A stretch of 64,000 nucleotides of DNA from a virus: positions 124,001 through 188,000 of the IMG/VR virus record IMGVR_UViG_3300032236_001024. One strand, given 5' to 3'. Shown here piece by piece: positions 46,333 through 54,244 of this stretch. Positions within the stretch are counted from its first letter, which is position 1; every line of letters starts with the position of its first letter. Below the pieces are notes generated by a model. That model searched no databases, was not told where the DNA came from, and was given only the letters and a program-made list of their open reading frames with translations. Both the position numbers and the translations under genes were made by a program.

Positions 46333-46408
46333 TGGTAGACCCTCCGGGGCTCGAACCCGGGACAATTCGATTAAAAGTCGAGTACTCTACCTACTGAGCT
46401 AAGGGTCC
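46333..46408 (-). tRNA. tRNA-Lys (anticodon UUU)
   Basis: Acceptor GGACCCT/AGGGTCT with A73 and encoded CCA; anticodon loop CTTTTAA; T loop TTCGAGC. A complete canonical tRNA-Lys, in contrast to the tRNA-like element at 31826. Confidence 0.93.
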
Positions 46409-46430
46409 AAACTTATTAGGAGTGATGTTA

Positions 46431-46592
46431 TGTTATGGATATGGATAGACCGCCATATCGTTCGCTTTACTCTGCAATCTTATTTCAGGTCATGACTCCT
46501 ATTTCGATTGCAACTCAGTTTATGCCGTGCCTGCAGGACAGAGAGCTTTAGGGACTGTGCGCTGCCCAGGAACACTGGGATTTTCCATAACA
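46431..46592 (-). ncRNA. 3' domain of structured noncoding RNA region
   Basis: Minus strand. TGTTATGGA (46592..46584) pairs with TCCATAACA (46439..46431), enclosing about 145 bases that contain the hairpin CCCAG-TGTTC-CTGGG (46565-46579) and a TGCAATC/GATTGCA pairing. No reading frame is convincing. It may be a separate RNA or a domain of one longer RNA from the promoter at 46813-46841. Confidence 0.45.
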
Positions 46593-46605
46593 CCACACCT
46601 AACAA

Positions 46606-46721
46606 GTTGTTTCTACAAAGAAGTACCGTTCTGTATAGGATTTGCACCTATCTTTCACCCGACTCCGCAGATGTGTCCTAACTTATAGACGAACAAAACG
46701 ATACTCCTTTGAAGAAACAAC
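46606..46721 (-). ncRNA. tRNA-shaped RNA on a 29-bp helix; candidate phage Y RNA
   Basis: Minus strand, 116 bases. The two ends pair for 29 steps (46606-46634 with 46693-46721) with one mismatch; three of the pairs are G-U only when read as minus-strand RNA. The inner seven pairs (GTTTTGT/ACAGAAC) are the acceptor of a 72-base tRNA-like head: U8, a four-pair D stem (GTCT/GGAC) with A14, G18 and A21, exactly 41 bases between acceptor and T stem, and T arm ATAGG-TGCAAAT-CCTAT. The anticodon loop has eight bases and no U33, so it should not decode. Confidence 0.7.
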
Positions 46722-46812
46722 CGTTACACCCACGATGGGGTAAGAATCCCTACTCAGAGAGTACGAATCCCCGATGTTTCTCGTTCCAACAATGTCAAAC
46801 AGCGTATGATGT
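46722..46812 (-). promoter_or_regulatory. 5' part of noncoding transcript
   Basis: No gene. Minus strand contains TACTC-TCT-GAGTA inside a GGGG/CCCC-flanked region (about 46736-46772), probably a hairpin leader of the noncoding RNA. Confidence 0.4.
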
Positions 46813-46841
46813 ACAATACCCCACTCCCATATCCGTGTCAA
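46813..46841 (-). promoter_or_regulatory. Early promoter of the noncoding RNA and tRNA-Lys
   Basis: Minus strand TTGACA (46841..46836), 17-base spacer, TATTGT (46818..46813), right at the stop of the Mom-like gene. Confidence 0.72.
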
Positions 46842-47455
46842 CTACTATTTTTAGGATATGGCATTATTTTATATTTCAAACTTTGTAACAACTCTTTCTT
46901 TCTTTTCCCCTTAGCATTCAAAAACACATACCTGTGTTTTCTTGGTCTAGGTTTGAGAGAGAACTTGTCGCCATAAAGTTCTTTCAATTCCTGTGATGAG
47001 TATTTATCTGCAATTGTCTGACAATGCCTATCAATACCATCAACAACCCAATTCGTTCTCTTAGCAGATAGTCCTGTATAATACCAGTTTGTTGCCTGAT
47101 ACACAATACCTAAATGCCCTTGTTCTATCTCAGCATATGATACAACAATCTCCTTACCACATTGTTTGATTGTATTCCCTATCAAGAAACTTTCACCATT
47201 CCTTGGTACTGAATCACAAACCCACAACCTAGTAAGTTCTACTACATTGTTTACATTATCATCACCAGCAATTCCTCTCCTTAGAGGCGCAGATGATGGT
47301 GTACCATATACTACAACACCTTTGCATTCATCATCCAGAAACAATCCAAATGCAACACTACAAGGTGCTTTTCTATGAAGATAATGCTTCTCAACAATTA
47401 TCTTCATAGCAGTGTGATAATCAATCCTCTTGATACAGTAGTTCTCAAGAGCCAT
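46838..47455 (-). CDS. Mom-like DNA-modification / GNAT-fold protein
   Basis: A 205-residue protein. The series HYLHRKAPCSVAFGLFLDDE, GVVVYGTPSSAPLRRGIAG, NVVELTRLWVCDSVPRNGES and QGHLGIVYQATNWYYTGLS matches the Mom family of phage Mu and its many phage homologues. Mu Mom converts adenine to a carbamoylmethyl (glycinamide) form that blocks restriction. The C-terminal basic tail (KPRPRKHRYVFLNAKGKRKK) suits DNA binding. It probably helps shield the phage genome from host nucleases. Confidence 0.8.
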   Translation of the reverse strand: MALENYCIKRIDYHTAMKIIVEKHYLHRKAPCSVAFGLFLDDECKGVVVYGTPSSAPLRRGIAGDDNVNNVVELTRLWVCDSVPRNGESFLIGNTIKQCGKEIVVSYAEIEQGHLGIVYQATNWYYTGLSAKRTNWVVDGIDRHCQTIADKYSSQELKELYGDKFSLKPRPRKHRYVFLNAKGKRKKELLQSLKYKIMPYPKNSS

Positions 47456-47457
47456 GA

Positions 47458-47556
47458 TTATTCAAAACAAATGATCTTGAATCGTGTATTATCGACCCAA
47501 TATCCTACAACCCACTTACCCAACTCGACACTATAAGTCTTGATGATCTTTTCCAT
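47458..47556 (-). CDS. 32-residue peptide
   Basis: ATG 47556..47554 with GGAGAG upstream, TAA 47460..47458, two bases before the Mom-like start. Encodes MEKIIKTYSVELGKWVVGYW, then VDNTRFKIICFE, a beta-rich mini-protein. Good ribosome-binding site and spacing support it. Confidence 0.55.
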   Translation of the reverse strand: MEKIIKTYSVELGKWVVGYWVDNTRFKIICFE

Positions 47557-47567
47557 TTCACTCTCCA

Positions 47568-47756
47568 TCAATACAACAAAGTTTCTTTCCTGAGATAATC
47601 AGGAGTTGTTTCTCTAACATACTCTTGGATATCTTTCAATACGTCTTCCTCATCCTCTGGGATCAATACAACATCCATATAGTTAGCGTTGTATTTTACA
47701 GCCTCATACGTAGATGGCTGGTAGGAAGGTTTTCTTTTACTATCTTTTGGAGTCAT
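47568..47756 (-). CDS. 62-residue hypothetical protein
   Basis: Starts MTPKDSKRKPSYQPSTYEAV and has an acidic second half (LIPEDEEDVLKDIQEYVRET). No family recognised. It follows an early promoter (47787-47814); a TATAAATA at 47765..47758 is too close to the start to be useful. Confidence 0.6.
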   Translation of the reverse strand: MTPKDSKRKPSYQPSTYEAVKYNANYMDVVLIPEDEEDVLKDIQEYVRETTPDYLRKETLLY

Positions 47757-47786
47757 CTATTTATATCCTTTCAATCAGACATGGCT

Positions 47787-47814
47787 AGTATACAGGATAA
47801 AAAAAGCTTGTCAA
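47787..47814 (-). promoter_or_regulatory. Strong early promoter
   Basis: Minus strand TTGACA (47814..47809), 16-base spacer, TATACT (47792..47787), directly after the helicase terminator; reads into the 62-residue, 32-residue and Mom-like genes. Confidence 0.8.
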
Positions 47815-47819
47815 GAAAA

Positions 47820-47845
47820 AAATCTCACTTTTTAGGGTGAGATTT
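47820..47845 (-). terminator. Rho-independent terminator after helicase gene
   Basis: Minus strand AAATCTCAC/GTGAGATTT (47837-47845 and 47820-47828), eight-base loop and a run of seven T. It ends the replication operon. Confidence 0.85.
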
Positions 47846-47854
47846 GTATTTTTT

Positions 47855-49234
47855 TTATTTAAAAAGACTCTTGATCTTTTGCTTTTTATCTTCATCCAAT
47901 CCACCAAACTTGGATTTGGAGAAGACTGGTTTCTCATCAGCAATATCTTCTTGTGCTGACTGTTCAACGTCATACAATCTCATCTTGGCTCTGTCAATAC
48001 CCACTACAAACTTTTTATGGATTGTAGGATCATTGTAGCGATTCTTGAGTTGCTTGATCATGATCTGATTCAACTCTTCAAGTTTTTCAGAACTGATCAA
48101 TGCAAACATAAAATCTGCTGTTGCAGGCAAACCAAATGATTCGGATGTATCAGTTAACTCAACATCTGAGTTTCCGTATCCGCTTCTAGTTGTCTGAGTT
48201 GCAGAGACAATTGGAACATTAAACTCAACAGCAAGTCCTCGTAGCTCTTCTGCAATAGATTTAATGTAGGTGTAGCTATTAACATTAGAACCAGTTTTAA
48301 TACGAGAAGAACAACAGATATTGAGATAATCAATATAGATGATATCAGGAATGAAGTTTCGCTTGATACGCAACTCATTGATCAAATGCCTAAAGTGTGC
48401 TGCACCAGCTGATGCTGTTGGATATTCTTTTATGATAAGTTTTCCAGTCGTTTTTTCCTTAACACGATTGATCTTTTTATCATACACATCTTTTGGAAGA
48501 AGAAGCAATTCATCAACAGTGACGTTAAGCAAATTAGCATCAATGCGTTCTGCAATCTTTTCTTCTGCCATTTCCATCGTGATATAAAGAACATTCTTTC
48601 CTTGTGCCAGATTGTTTGTAGCACAATGACACATGAACAATGATTTACCAACACCAGTACCAGCAAGAGCAATATTCAAACTCTTATTGATAAGACCGCC
48701 TTTGGTAATCTTATTCATATAATCCAAATCAAATGGAATACGTTCTTTCTTCTCATGATAGAAATCAAATCGATCATCAGAGTTATTAAAATAATCATGA
48801 CCAATAGACACATCAAAAGATACTCCCAAAGCTTCTGTCAGAAGATTGGGAATTGAACCTTTTGATTGTGAACTTGTTTTATCATCAAGGATTTTGATTG
48901 ATGCCATGATAGCATTATAAATGGCTTTGTCCTGACAAAACTTTTCAGTTGAGTCAAGCAGCCATTCAATCTTAGTATCTTCTTTATTAAGGTCATCAAT
49001 CAAGGTCTTTGAGTCCTTGAAGATGTTTTCAGAAATACCGTCCTTGTTATCTAATTCAAGATACAAAACTTCTTTTGTAGGAAGCGCATTGTACTTCTCT
49101 ACATAATCCTTGATTAGATTATAAACAGTCTTATCCGAAAGATTATGAAAATACTCATCCTTAATAAAAGGAAGAACCTTACGTGAGTAAGGTTCGTTGT
49201 AGATCAGATGAGATAGAATTGTTTTTTCGATCAT
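47855..49234 (-). CDS. 41: Replicative DNA helicase (T4 gp41/DnaB-like)
   Basis: A 459-residue hexameric-helicase-type protein. An N-terminal helical domain (about 1-140) precedes a RecA-like core with ALAGTGVGKSLFMCH (Walker A), YITMEMAEEKIAERID, FIPDIIYIDYLNIC (Walker B) and VSATQTTRSGYG (arginine/sensor region). Size and position after UvsX match T4 gp41, the 5'-3' helicase that unwinds DNA and works with primase. The gene is followed by a terminator. Confidence 0.93.
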   Translation of the reverse strand: MIEKTILSHLIYNEPYSRKVLPFIKDEYFHNLSDKTVYNLIKDYVEKYNALPTKEVLYLELDNKDGISENIFKDSKTLIDDLNKEDTKIEWLLDSTEKFCQDKAIYNAIMASIKILDDKTSSQSKGSIPNLLTEALGVSFDVSIGHDYFNNSDDRFDFYHEKKERIPFDLDYMNKITKGGLINKSLNIALAGTGVGKSLFMCHCATNNLAQGKNVLYITMEMAEEKIAERIDANLLNVTVDELLLLPKDVYDKKINRVKEKTTGKLIIKEYPTASAGAAHFRHLINELRIKRNFIPDIIYIDYLNICCSSRIKTGSNVNSYTYIKSIAEELRGLAVEFNVPIVSATQTTRSGYGNSDVELTDTSESFGLPATADFMFALISSEKLEELNQIMIKQLKNRYNDPTIHKKFVVGIDRAKMRLYDVEQSAQEDIADEKPVFSKSKFGGLDEDKKQKIKSLFK

Positions 49235-49489
49235 TTACTTCTTTCGATTGTGTTTGATCAGACCCCCAATAAAGGTTTCTAAAAATCCGTACATGAATAC
49301 GCATATAGCAATAATAATAATGAGACCAGCAATAACTGTGAATGGCAACCATATAGGTGAGAGAACCCATAGCCAATCCCAATCAATATGTCCAGTAAGC
49401 TTAAGCCCAATGAACAGGATTGTCAATAGTCCACTAAATCCAATACCGTTATGAGTTACCTCAACGGTTTCTCTATCCTTAAGACTCAT
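49235..49489 (-). CDS. Small membrane protein (fragile-X-F-like)
   Basis: An 84-residue protein. The start is set at ATG 49489 (MSLKDRETVEV), which overlaps the UvsX stop and has a GGTGAAG-type site; a longer reading extends 21 bases into uvsX. GIGFSGLLTILFIGLKLTGH and WLWVLSPIWLPF match the small 'transmembrane fragile-X-F' proteins found in many phages. Two to three membrane segments. Function unknown. Confidence 0.75.
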   Translation of the reverse strand: MSLKDRETVEVTHNGIGFSGLLTILFIGLKLTGHIDWDWLWVLSPIWLPFTVIAGLIIIIAICVFMYGFLETFIGGLIKHNRKK

Positions 49490-50540
49490 CTTCACCGTCC
49501 TCTTCATCACGAATCAAAGAACCAGACACAGTTGTATACTTATTCTTCAACCAATCTGCAAAGTCAGTTTCATCAAACAACTTCTTCCAGAAAGCACCAT
49601 TGCTTTCAATATCAGCCATTCGCATCTTGTCGCCAATGAATTCACCAGTCGCACTATCAAAACGCTGGAACCATCCAACAGAAGGCTTGACAACATACTT
49701 ACCTTCTTCTGCAAGTTCAACAAGGCCAGACCACTTATTAATACCACCTTCATAGGTGACGTTAATAGGAATCTTGCTCTTTTCCTTTACATAACGAGAC
49801 TTCTCGATATTGATGATGAAGCTATAGCCATCAATTTCCTTTGTCTTTGCATCCTTGTCTTGCTGACGACCAAGAATCCAGATTGTATCAGCGGAATAAT
49901 AGATACCAGTACCACCACTGACAACATCCTTGCTATACATTTCAAGAGTCTTGTAGGTATGGTTGACAACAATCAAAGGAATATTCTTGAGCGTCAAGTG
50001 AGGTGTGACAATACGGAACAATGACTTCAATGCCTTTGAACGAGACATATCAGTGACAGACTTGCTATCCATTGCATCTTCGACTTCTTTCTTGGAAGCA
50101 AGATTGCCAACAGAGTCAACAACAATAATAACATGATCATTACGGTCAATATTTTGCAATTGATTTGCAATATCGAATTTCAATTCTTCAATGTCGGTGA
50201 TTGGAACGTGAACAACACGATTCATATCAATATCAAAAGATTTAAAATAACCTTCTGGCGTACCAAACTCAGAGTCATAAAAAAGCATAACAGCATCTGG
50301 ATACTTCTTTAGATATGCAGCTGCCATAAGCAAAGAGAATGCAGACTTGAAGTGCTTTGAAGGACCAGCAAGAACAGTAAGACCGGGAGTCAAACCACCA
50401 TCAATGTTACCAGACAATGCGACATTAATCATGGGAATGCTTGTTGGGATCATATCCTTCTTACCATAAATCTTGCTCTCAGAGAGAACAGAGATTTGCT
50501 TGATCTTTGAATTCTTAATAAGACGATCTACTAGTGACAT
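49479..50540 (-). CDS. uvsX: UvsX RecA-like recombinase
   Basis: A 353-residue protein from ATG 50540 (MSLVDRLIKNSKIKQ), which has AAGGA upstream and matches the T4 UvsX start. LAGPSKHFKSAFSLLM is the UvsX variant of Walker A, HVIIVVDSVGNLAS is Walker B, followed by VVNHTYKTLE, GGTGIYYSADTIWILG and an acidic C-terminus (RDEEDGEDES). UvsX catalyses strand exchange for recombination-dependent replication. Confidence 0.95.
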   Translation of the reverse strand: MSLVDRLIKNSKIKQISVLSESKIYGKKDMIPTSIPMINVALSGNIDGGLTPGLTVLAGPSKHFKSAFSLLMAAAYLKKYPDAVMLFYDSEFGTPEGYFKSFDIDMNRVVHVPITDIEELKFDIANQLQNIDRNDHVIIVVDSVGNLASKKEVEDAMDSKSVTDMSRSKALKSLFRIVTPHLTLKNIPLIVVNHTYKTLEMYSKDVVSGGTGIYYSADTIWILGRQQDKDAKTKEIDGYSFIINIEKSRYVKEKSKIPINVTYEGGINKWSGLVELAEEGKYVVKPSVGWFQRFDSATGEFIGDKMRMADIESNGAFWKKLFDETDFADWLKNKYTTVSGSLIRDEEDGEDES

Positions 50541-50550
50541 AATATTTTCC

Positions 50551-50802
50551 TTAACTTTCGAGGATTGAATTGAGTTTTGCAATAAATTCGTTGATTCTTT
50601 CTTCACGATTAGGCCAATTGATTGTTGGCTTATCTGGATTCTTCTTTAGGTTATTTAACAGTGGCATAATCATGCTGTGCATTTCACTACACTTGCTCTT
50701 CCACTTCATAACATCTGCTGACTTTGCAGTCAAGTCACCTTGCATCTTTTTTGATGACTCTTCATGATTATCTGAAAATGTAAATCCAAAATCATCTGTC
50801 AT
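50551..50802 (-). CDS. 83-residue conserved T4-like protein
   Basis: A helical protein starting MTDDFGFTFSDNHEESSKKM, with MKWKSKCSEMHSMIMPLLNN and IAKLNSILES. It sits between UvsX and DNA polymerase, as small proteins of this kind do in many marine T4-like phages. Function unknown. Confidence 0.7.
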   Translation of the reverse strand: MTDDFGFTFSDNHEESSKKMQGDLTAKSADVMKWKSKCSEMHSMIMPLLNNLKKNPDKPTINWPNREERINEFIAKLNSILES

Positions 50803-50807
50803 TTATT

Positions 50808-52148
50808 TTACTCCCAAAATTCGTCTAGTGTGTTTCTCTTTTCGACTTGCCAACCAATCACATCAAGAATGGTTTTGATCGGTTCGACAAATGCCTTACT
50901 GTATTGTAGTTCATAATCAATGTACTTGTCAAGATTCAATTGACGAGGAATATTATGATGACATGCTATCACGTTTTCTTTGATAGGATTTGGCATCTTC
51001 ATATAACAGAACTTGATCTTATCTCCATCTTGGATAAGAGGATAACGCTTATCCAATCCTTCTTTCTTCAAAAGATTATTATACACAAGTGATGCACGGA
51101 CATGCATTGGCGTACCTGACTTGTATATATCATACTTATCAGACCACTTAGAAAGATTCTTGCAACCACGGGGGAATGCAACTTCTTCAAACGAAAGCTT
51201 CTTGAACTCTTGACGGAAATCAGCGATGAACTTTATCATATCATCTTCCTTTTTTGTCATGAGAACTTCCATAGCTTTCTTGATATTATCTCGACAAGCT
51301 TGTGGAGTAGATGAACGAACAGCTTCGATGCCCATCATCTTCAACTTAGGTTCATGATATTGAACACCTTCGTTGTTCCATACATGTAAGATGTAACGCT
51401 TTTTCGCAGTCCAAATACCTTTGCTTGCAATAGACTCACGCTTCATCTGCATCTTCTGTGCATATGCATTCATGTATTCTGCTAGTTCATTGTAGCACTT
51501 ATCAATGAATGCTTGAACCTTAGTCTCACAGAATGCATCGATAGCACCAACAATGAATGGAGCATCATCAGTGTTGAGAAGTTTTACCATTTCTGCCATC
51601 TTCACATAAATTGAATCAGTATCAGATGCAATCACATAATCAACATCCTTTGTCTTGCATACCTTGTTCATAAATTCATTCATCTTCTTTTCAATCCACT
51701 TGATTGAAAGCTGACCAGATAGAGTAATAGAAGTAGCAAGATTATCATCATACCAACGGAAGTACTCATTAGACAACGCACCATATGCAGAGTTAAGCTG
51801 AATCTTCTTAGCCAACTGCATATTATGATTGCGAGCAATCATCTTCACGTTCTCTTCTGATGGTGAAGCTTCTTGTGCTTTCTTAGCTTCGATCATGCGC
51901 TGCTTGAACACCACACGATCATTGTACATGTTCTCCATCAGAGTAGGAAGGAAGCCCTGCTTTCTTATATCATACAATTCTTTATTTGGCGTAATCGTTA
52001 GATTATAATTCTGCAATATGCTGGTATCAATTTTTTTACATAATGCATTTTCAACACTCATATATTTTTTAATATAAAGTATCGAATTCAAATCCTCTAT
52101 TTCGCAAATTATTTCTTCATCAGACATAGTGTCTATTGATCTGAACAT
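50808..52148 (-). CDS. 43B: DNA polymerase, C-terminal half (split T4 gp43-like)
   Basis: A 446-residue protein carrying the second half of a family B polymerase: YDIRKQGFLPTLMENMYNDR (fingers), KKIQLNSAYGALSNEYF (motif B), VIASDTDSIYV (motif C with catalytic Asp), KKRYILHVWN and a thumb region ending in LDEFWE. The N-terminal 45 residues (MFRSIDTMSDEEIICEIEDL) belong to the linker after motif A. Its ATG overlaps the stop of the HNH gene. With the half at 52702-54000 it should reconstitute a whole enzyme. Confidence 0.92.
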   Translation of the reverse strand: MFRSIDTMSDEEIICEIEDLNSILYIKKYMSVENALCKKIDTSILQNYNLTITPNKELYDIRKQGFLPTLMENMYNDRVVFKQRMIEAKKAQEASPSEENVKMIARNHNMQLAKKIQLNSAYGALSNEYFRWYDDNLATSITLSGQLSIKWIEKKMNEFMNKVCKTKDVDYVIASDTDSIYVKMAEMVKLLNTDDAPFIVGAIDAFCETKVQAFIDKCYNELAEYMNAYAQKMQMKRESIASKGIWTAKKRYILHVWNNEGVQYHEPKLKMMGIEAVRSSTPQACRDNIKKAMEVLMTKKEDDMIKFIADFRQEFKKLSFEEVAFPRGCKNLSKWSDKYDIYKSGTPMHVRASLVYNNLLKKEGLDKRYPLIQDGDKIKFCYMKMPNPIKENVIACHHNIPRQLNLDKYIDYELQYSKAFVEPIKTILDVIGWQVEKRNTLDEFWE

Positions 52149-52681
52149 TTGTTACTCTTCTTTCTATTTTCTGAAATAGTTAAATATTGAAGATTGTCTG
52201 GATGATGTTTTCCACCTTTTGAAATGGGTATTATATGATCAACTTCATAACCTTTTGGACATTCAATGTACATCTTCATTGTACGTTCTTTTTCTTCTTT
52301 AGTCAAATCAACTAAAGCGTCCCGCATGTATGCTCTTCTATTAGCAGCAACATTATTTAACATTTTTCTCTTATGATTTGCACCAAGATATCTATAATCA
52401 GAAGAACATTTATGGGAACAAAATTTTATCTCCCATCTTCCCTCATAACGAGAAGGAACAACTTTAAAAATATTTTTGCAATGTTGGCATATCTTTTCTA
52501 ACTTACGTTCTTTATTTTCATTTTCAAGATTTTTAGGTTTTTTTATATCAAATTCTTGACATTTTTTCTTTATTAGAACTGAAGAACATCCATAAAATGA
52601 TGCTATCCAGTCTCTTGTTTTATTTTGAATTATAAAAAGTTTATATAAATCTTCTTTTTTTATTAAAAATTTATGCTTCAT
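52133..52681 (-). CDS. HNH homing endonuclease between polymerase halves
   Basis: A 182-residue protein. An N-terminal helix-turn-helix-like part (IQNKTRDWIASFYGCSSVLI) precedes a zinc finger with CQHCKNIFKV and FCSHKCSSDYRYLG and a C-terminal HNH: GYEVDHIIPISKGGKHHPDN, LQYLTISENRKKSNK. It lies 20 bases after the polymerase N-half and overlaps the C-half by 16 bases, the likely cause of the split. No intron core was recognised around it. Confidence 0.88.
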   Translation of the reverse strand: MKHKFLIKKEDLYKLFIIQNKTRDWIASFYGCSSVLIKKKCQEFDIKKPKNLENENKERKLEKICQHCKNIFKVVPSRYEGRWEIKFCSHKCSSDYRYLGANHKRKMLNNVAANRRAYMRDALVDLTKEEKERTMKMYIECPKGYEVDHIIPISKGGKHHPDNLQYLTISENRKKSNKCSDQ

Positions 52682-52701
52682 TTTATCCTCACTATGTTAA
52701 A

Positions 52702-54000
52702 CTACTTATGTCTATTTAGTGAATTTTGAAGTTGATAAATTCTTTTATGTATATGAGTTTCTGATACCATATTTTCTGGTGAAATTGCATACTGCATGAT
52801 CAGATGTGGATATAGTGAATTCAAATCGAATGACACCACCCAATCATGCATACCAAGCAAGGGGTCTTTCACATATGCACCAACGATCTGTTCGTCCTTG
52901 TGGGTACGTTTGTTCTGAGGAATGACGATGCGTTGATTGATAAGGTAGTTGTGAATGATAACATCCCACAAGCGCACAGAAGTAAACGCATCTGCAAAGT
53001 TCACCTTCGCATCATACGCAATAGCATAAACCTGTTCAATAAATTTCAGCTTGTCATCAAGACGATCAACAAGATCAACGTCCTTGATATTGTACTCAAT
53101 GAAAAGCTGATAGTTCTTCTTATACAAATCAAACAGCGATTCATACTCAGAGTAATCAAGCTTGCGTTCACCAAGTTCAATGTGGGCGATGTGATCTAGA
53201 CGATATGATTCTTGATTGGTGAATGAGAACTTCCTATAAAGTTGCAGATAATCAAGAATTGTAATTCCAATAGGAAGATACGACTTCTGAACAGAACCAA
53301 ACTTTTCTACTGTACGTTCTTCAATGATGCCCCAAGGAGAAATCTTCTTAGCCATTTCATTGCCAAGCAAACTACGCACACGATTGATGATGTAAGGAAT
53401 ATCGAAGTACTCGACGTTCCAACCAGTCACAACATCAGGCTGAAACCATTTGGAACGCCAGATATCAAGAAACTTGATGAGCAAAGATTCTTCATCCTTA
53501 CACCTAAAGTACTTCACATTCTCATTATCAGTTTTGAATTCACCACAACCAAGAACGATATAGAACCCATCCTTCTTCATTGTGATAGCAGTGATCTCTT
53601 TATCAGCTGTCTCGATATTAGGAAACCCTTGATCAGCTGCAACCTCGATATCGATGTTTACGATAGAGATTTGCTTTGGGTCATAATCGATTTCGCCGGG
53701 ATAATAATCGTTGATGAATGGGTAGACGAATTGTGTCATGCCATAAATCTCAAAGTTGGAAACATCCTCATACTTCTTTGCGAAGTCACGAGCATCTTTT
53801 GGCGAGTCAAAGTCCATACGCTTTACAGCATCACCTTTGAGTGTCCTGAATTCAATCTCATCCACATTGTTTGGATTGTTATTGTGGACAAACAGATACG
53901 GCTTGCAAGGTATCTTTTCAAACACACGATTCCCACCATCGTAACCACGAAGCAGGATGTTGTCGAAGTGAAGATGTGCATGGGTGTAAAATTTGCTCAT
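52702..54000 (-). CDS. 43A: DNA polymerase, N-terminal half (split T4 gp43-like)
   Basis: A 432-residue protein with the N-terminal and exonuclease domains: VNIDIEVAADQG (Exo I), VVTGWNVEYFDIPYI (Exo II) and YNIKDVDLVDRLD (Exo III), and ending just past polymerase motif A (SFDLNSLYPHLIMQYAISPE). After 20 more residues it stops (HKRIYQLQNSLNRHK), before the fingers. The break falls in the motif A-fingers linker, so both halves keep complete domains, as in the split gp43 of some Aeromonas T4-like phages. Confidence 0.93.
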   Translation of the reverse strand: MSKFYTHAHLHFDNILLRGYDGGNRVFEKIPCKPYLFVHNNNPNNVDEIEFRTLKGDAVKRMDFDSPKDARDFAKKYEDVSNFEIYGMTQFVYPFINDYYPGEIDYDPKQISIVNIDIEVAADQGFPNIETADKEITAITMKKDGFYIVLGCGEFKTDNENVKYFRCKDEESLLIKFLDIWRSKWFQPDVVTGWNVEYFDIPYIINRVRSLLGNEMAKKISPWGIIEERTVEKFGSVQKSYLPIGITILDYLQLYRKFSFTNQESYRLDHIAHIELGERKLDYSEYESLFDLYKKNYQLFIEYNIKDVDLVDRLDDKLKFIEQVYAIAYDAKVNFADAFTSVRLWDVIIHNYLINQRIVIPQNKRTHKDEQIVGAYVKDPLLGMHDWVVSFDLNSLYPHLIMQYAISPENMVSETHIHKRIYQLQNSLNRHK

Positions 54001-54039
54001 ACGAATACCTTATACCAAAGTGAGCCAAGATGCAAGCTA

Positions 54040-54065
54040 AAAATTAGGGGGCAATGAAGCCCCCT
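54040..54065 (-). terminator. Hairpin terminator after DUF1127 gene
   Basis: Minus strand AGGGGGC/GCCCCCT (54059-54065 and 54046-54052) with a six-base loop, then AATTTTTAG. Separates the DUF1127/Hsp20 unit from the polymerase operon. Confidence 0.75.
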
Positions 54066-54072
54066 AACAAGA

Positions 54073-54237
54073 TTATTTTCTACAATTTTCCATTGCTAAG
54101 TTCAAGATATCTCCACGAGTAATGCCAATATCAGCAAGTTCTCTATCAGTCAAATTAGATAGCTCATTGATGATACTGTAATATCTTGTACTGACCGAAA
54201 TTTCTTTCAGCCAATAATCTATCCATGTTTTTATCAT
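54073..54237 (-). CDS. DUF1127 small protein
   Basis: A 54-residue protein from ATG 54237..54235. YYSIINELSNLTDRELADIG and ITRGDIL match DUF1127 (consensus LxxLSDRELxDIGLTRxDI), a family abundant in alphaproteobacteria, where members affect RNA stability, phosphate and stress physiology. Phage copies are uncommon. It is co-directional with Hsp20, eight bases downstream of it, and followed by a terminator. Confidence 0.8.
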   Translation of the reverse strand: MIKTWIDYWLKEISVSTRYYSIINELSNLTDRELADIGITRGDILNLAMENCRK

Positions 54238-54244
54238 TTATTTT

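Noticed and set aside
46410-46812. tmRNA or RNase P RNA
   Set aside because: No tag reading frame, no Ala-type acceptor with CCA, and none of the conserved RNase P core sequences.
47758-47765. TATAAATA before the 62-residue gene
   Set aside because: Only two bases from the start codon; initiation would be inside the gene, and a strong early promoter lies upstream.
52133-52681. Group I intron in the polymerase gene
   Set aside because: Both halves keep their own start and stop close to the HNH gene and I could not identify an intron core; a folding search would be decisive.
54007-54035. TTGCAT-17-TAAGGT as promoter of the polymerase N-half
   Set aside because: The -10 box overlaps the ribosome-binding site and initiation would fall at the ATG; weak boxes.
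53242-54057. Long plus-strand ORF (271 codons) antisense to DNA polymerase
   Set aside because: Lies opposite conserved exonuclease motifs in a compatible codon phase, has no ribosome-binding site and resembles no protein.
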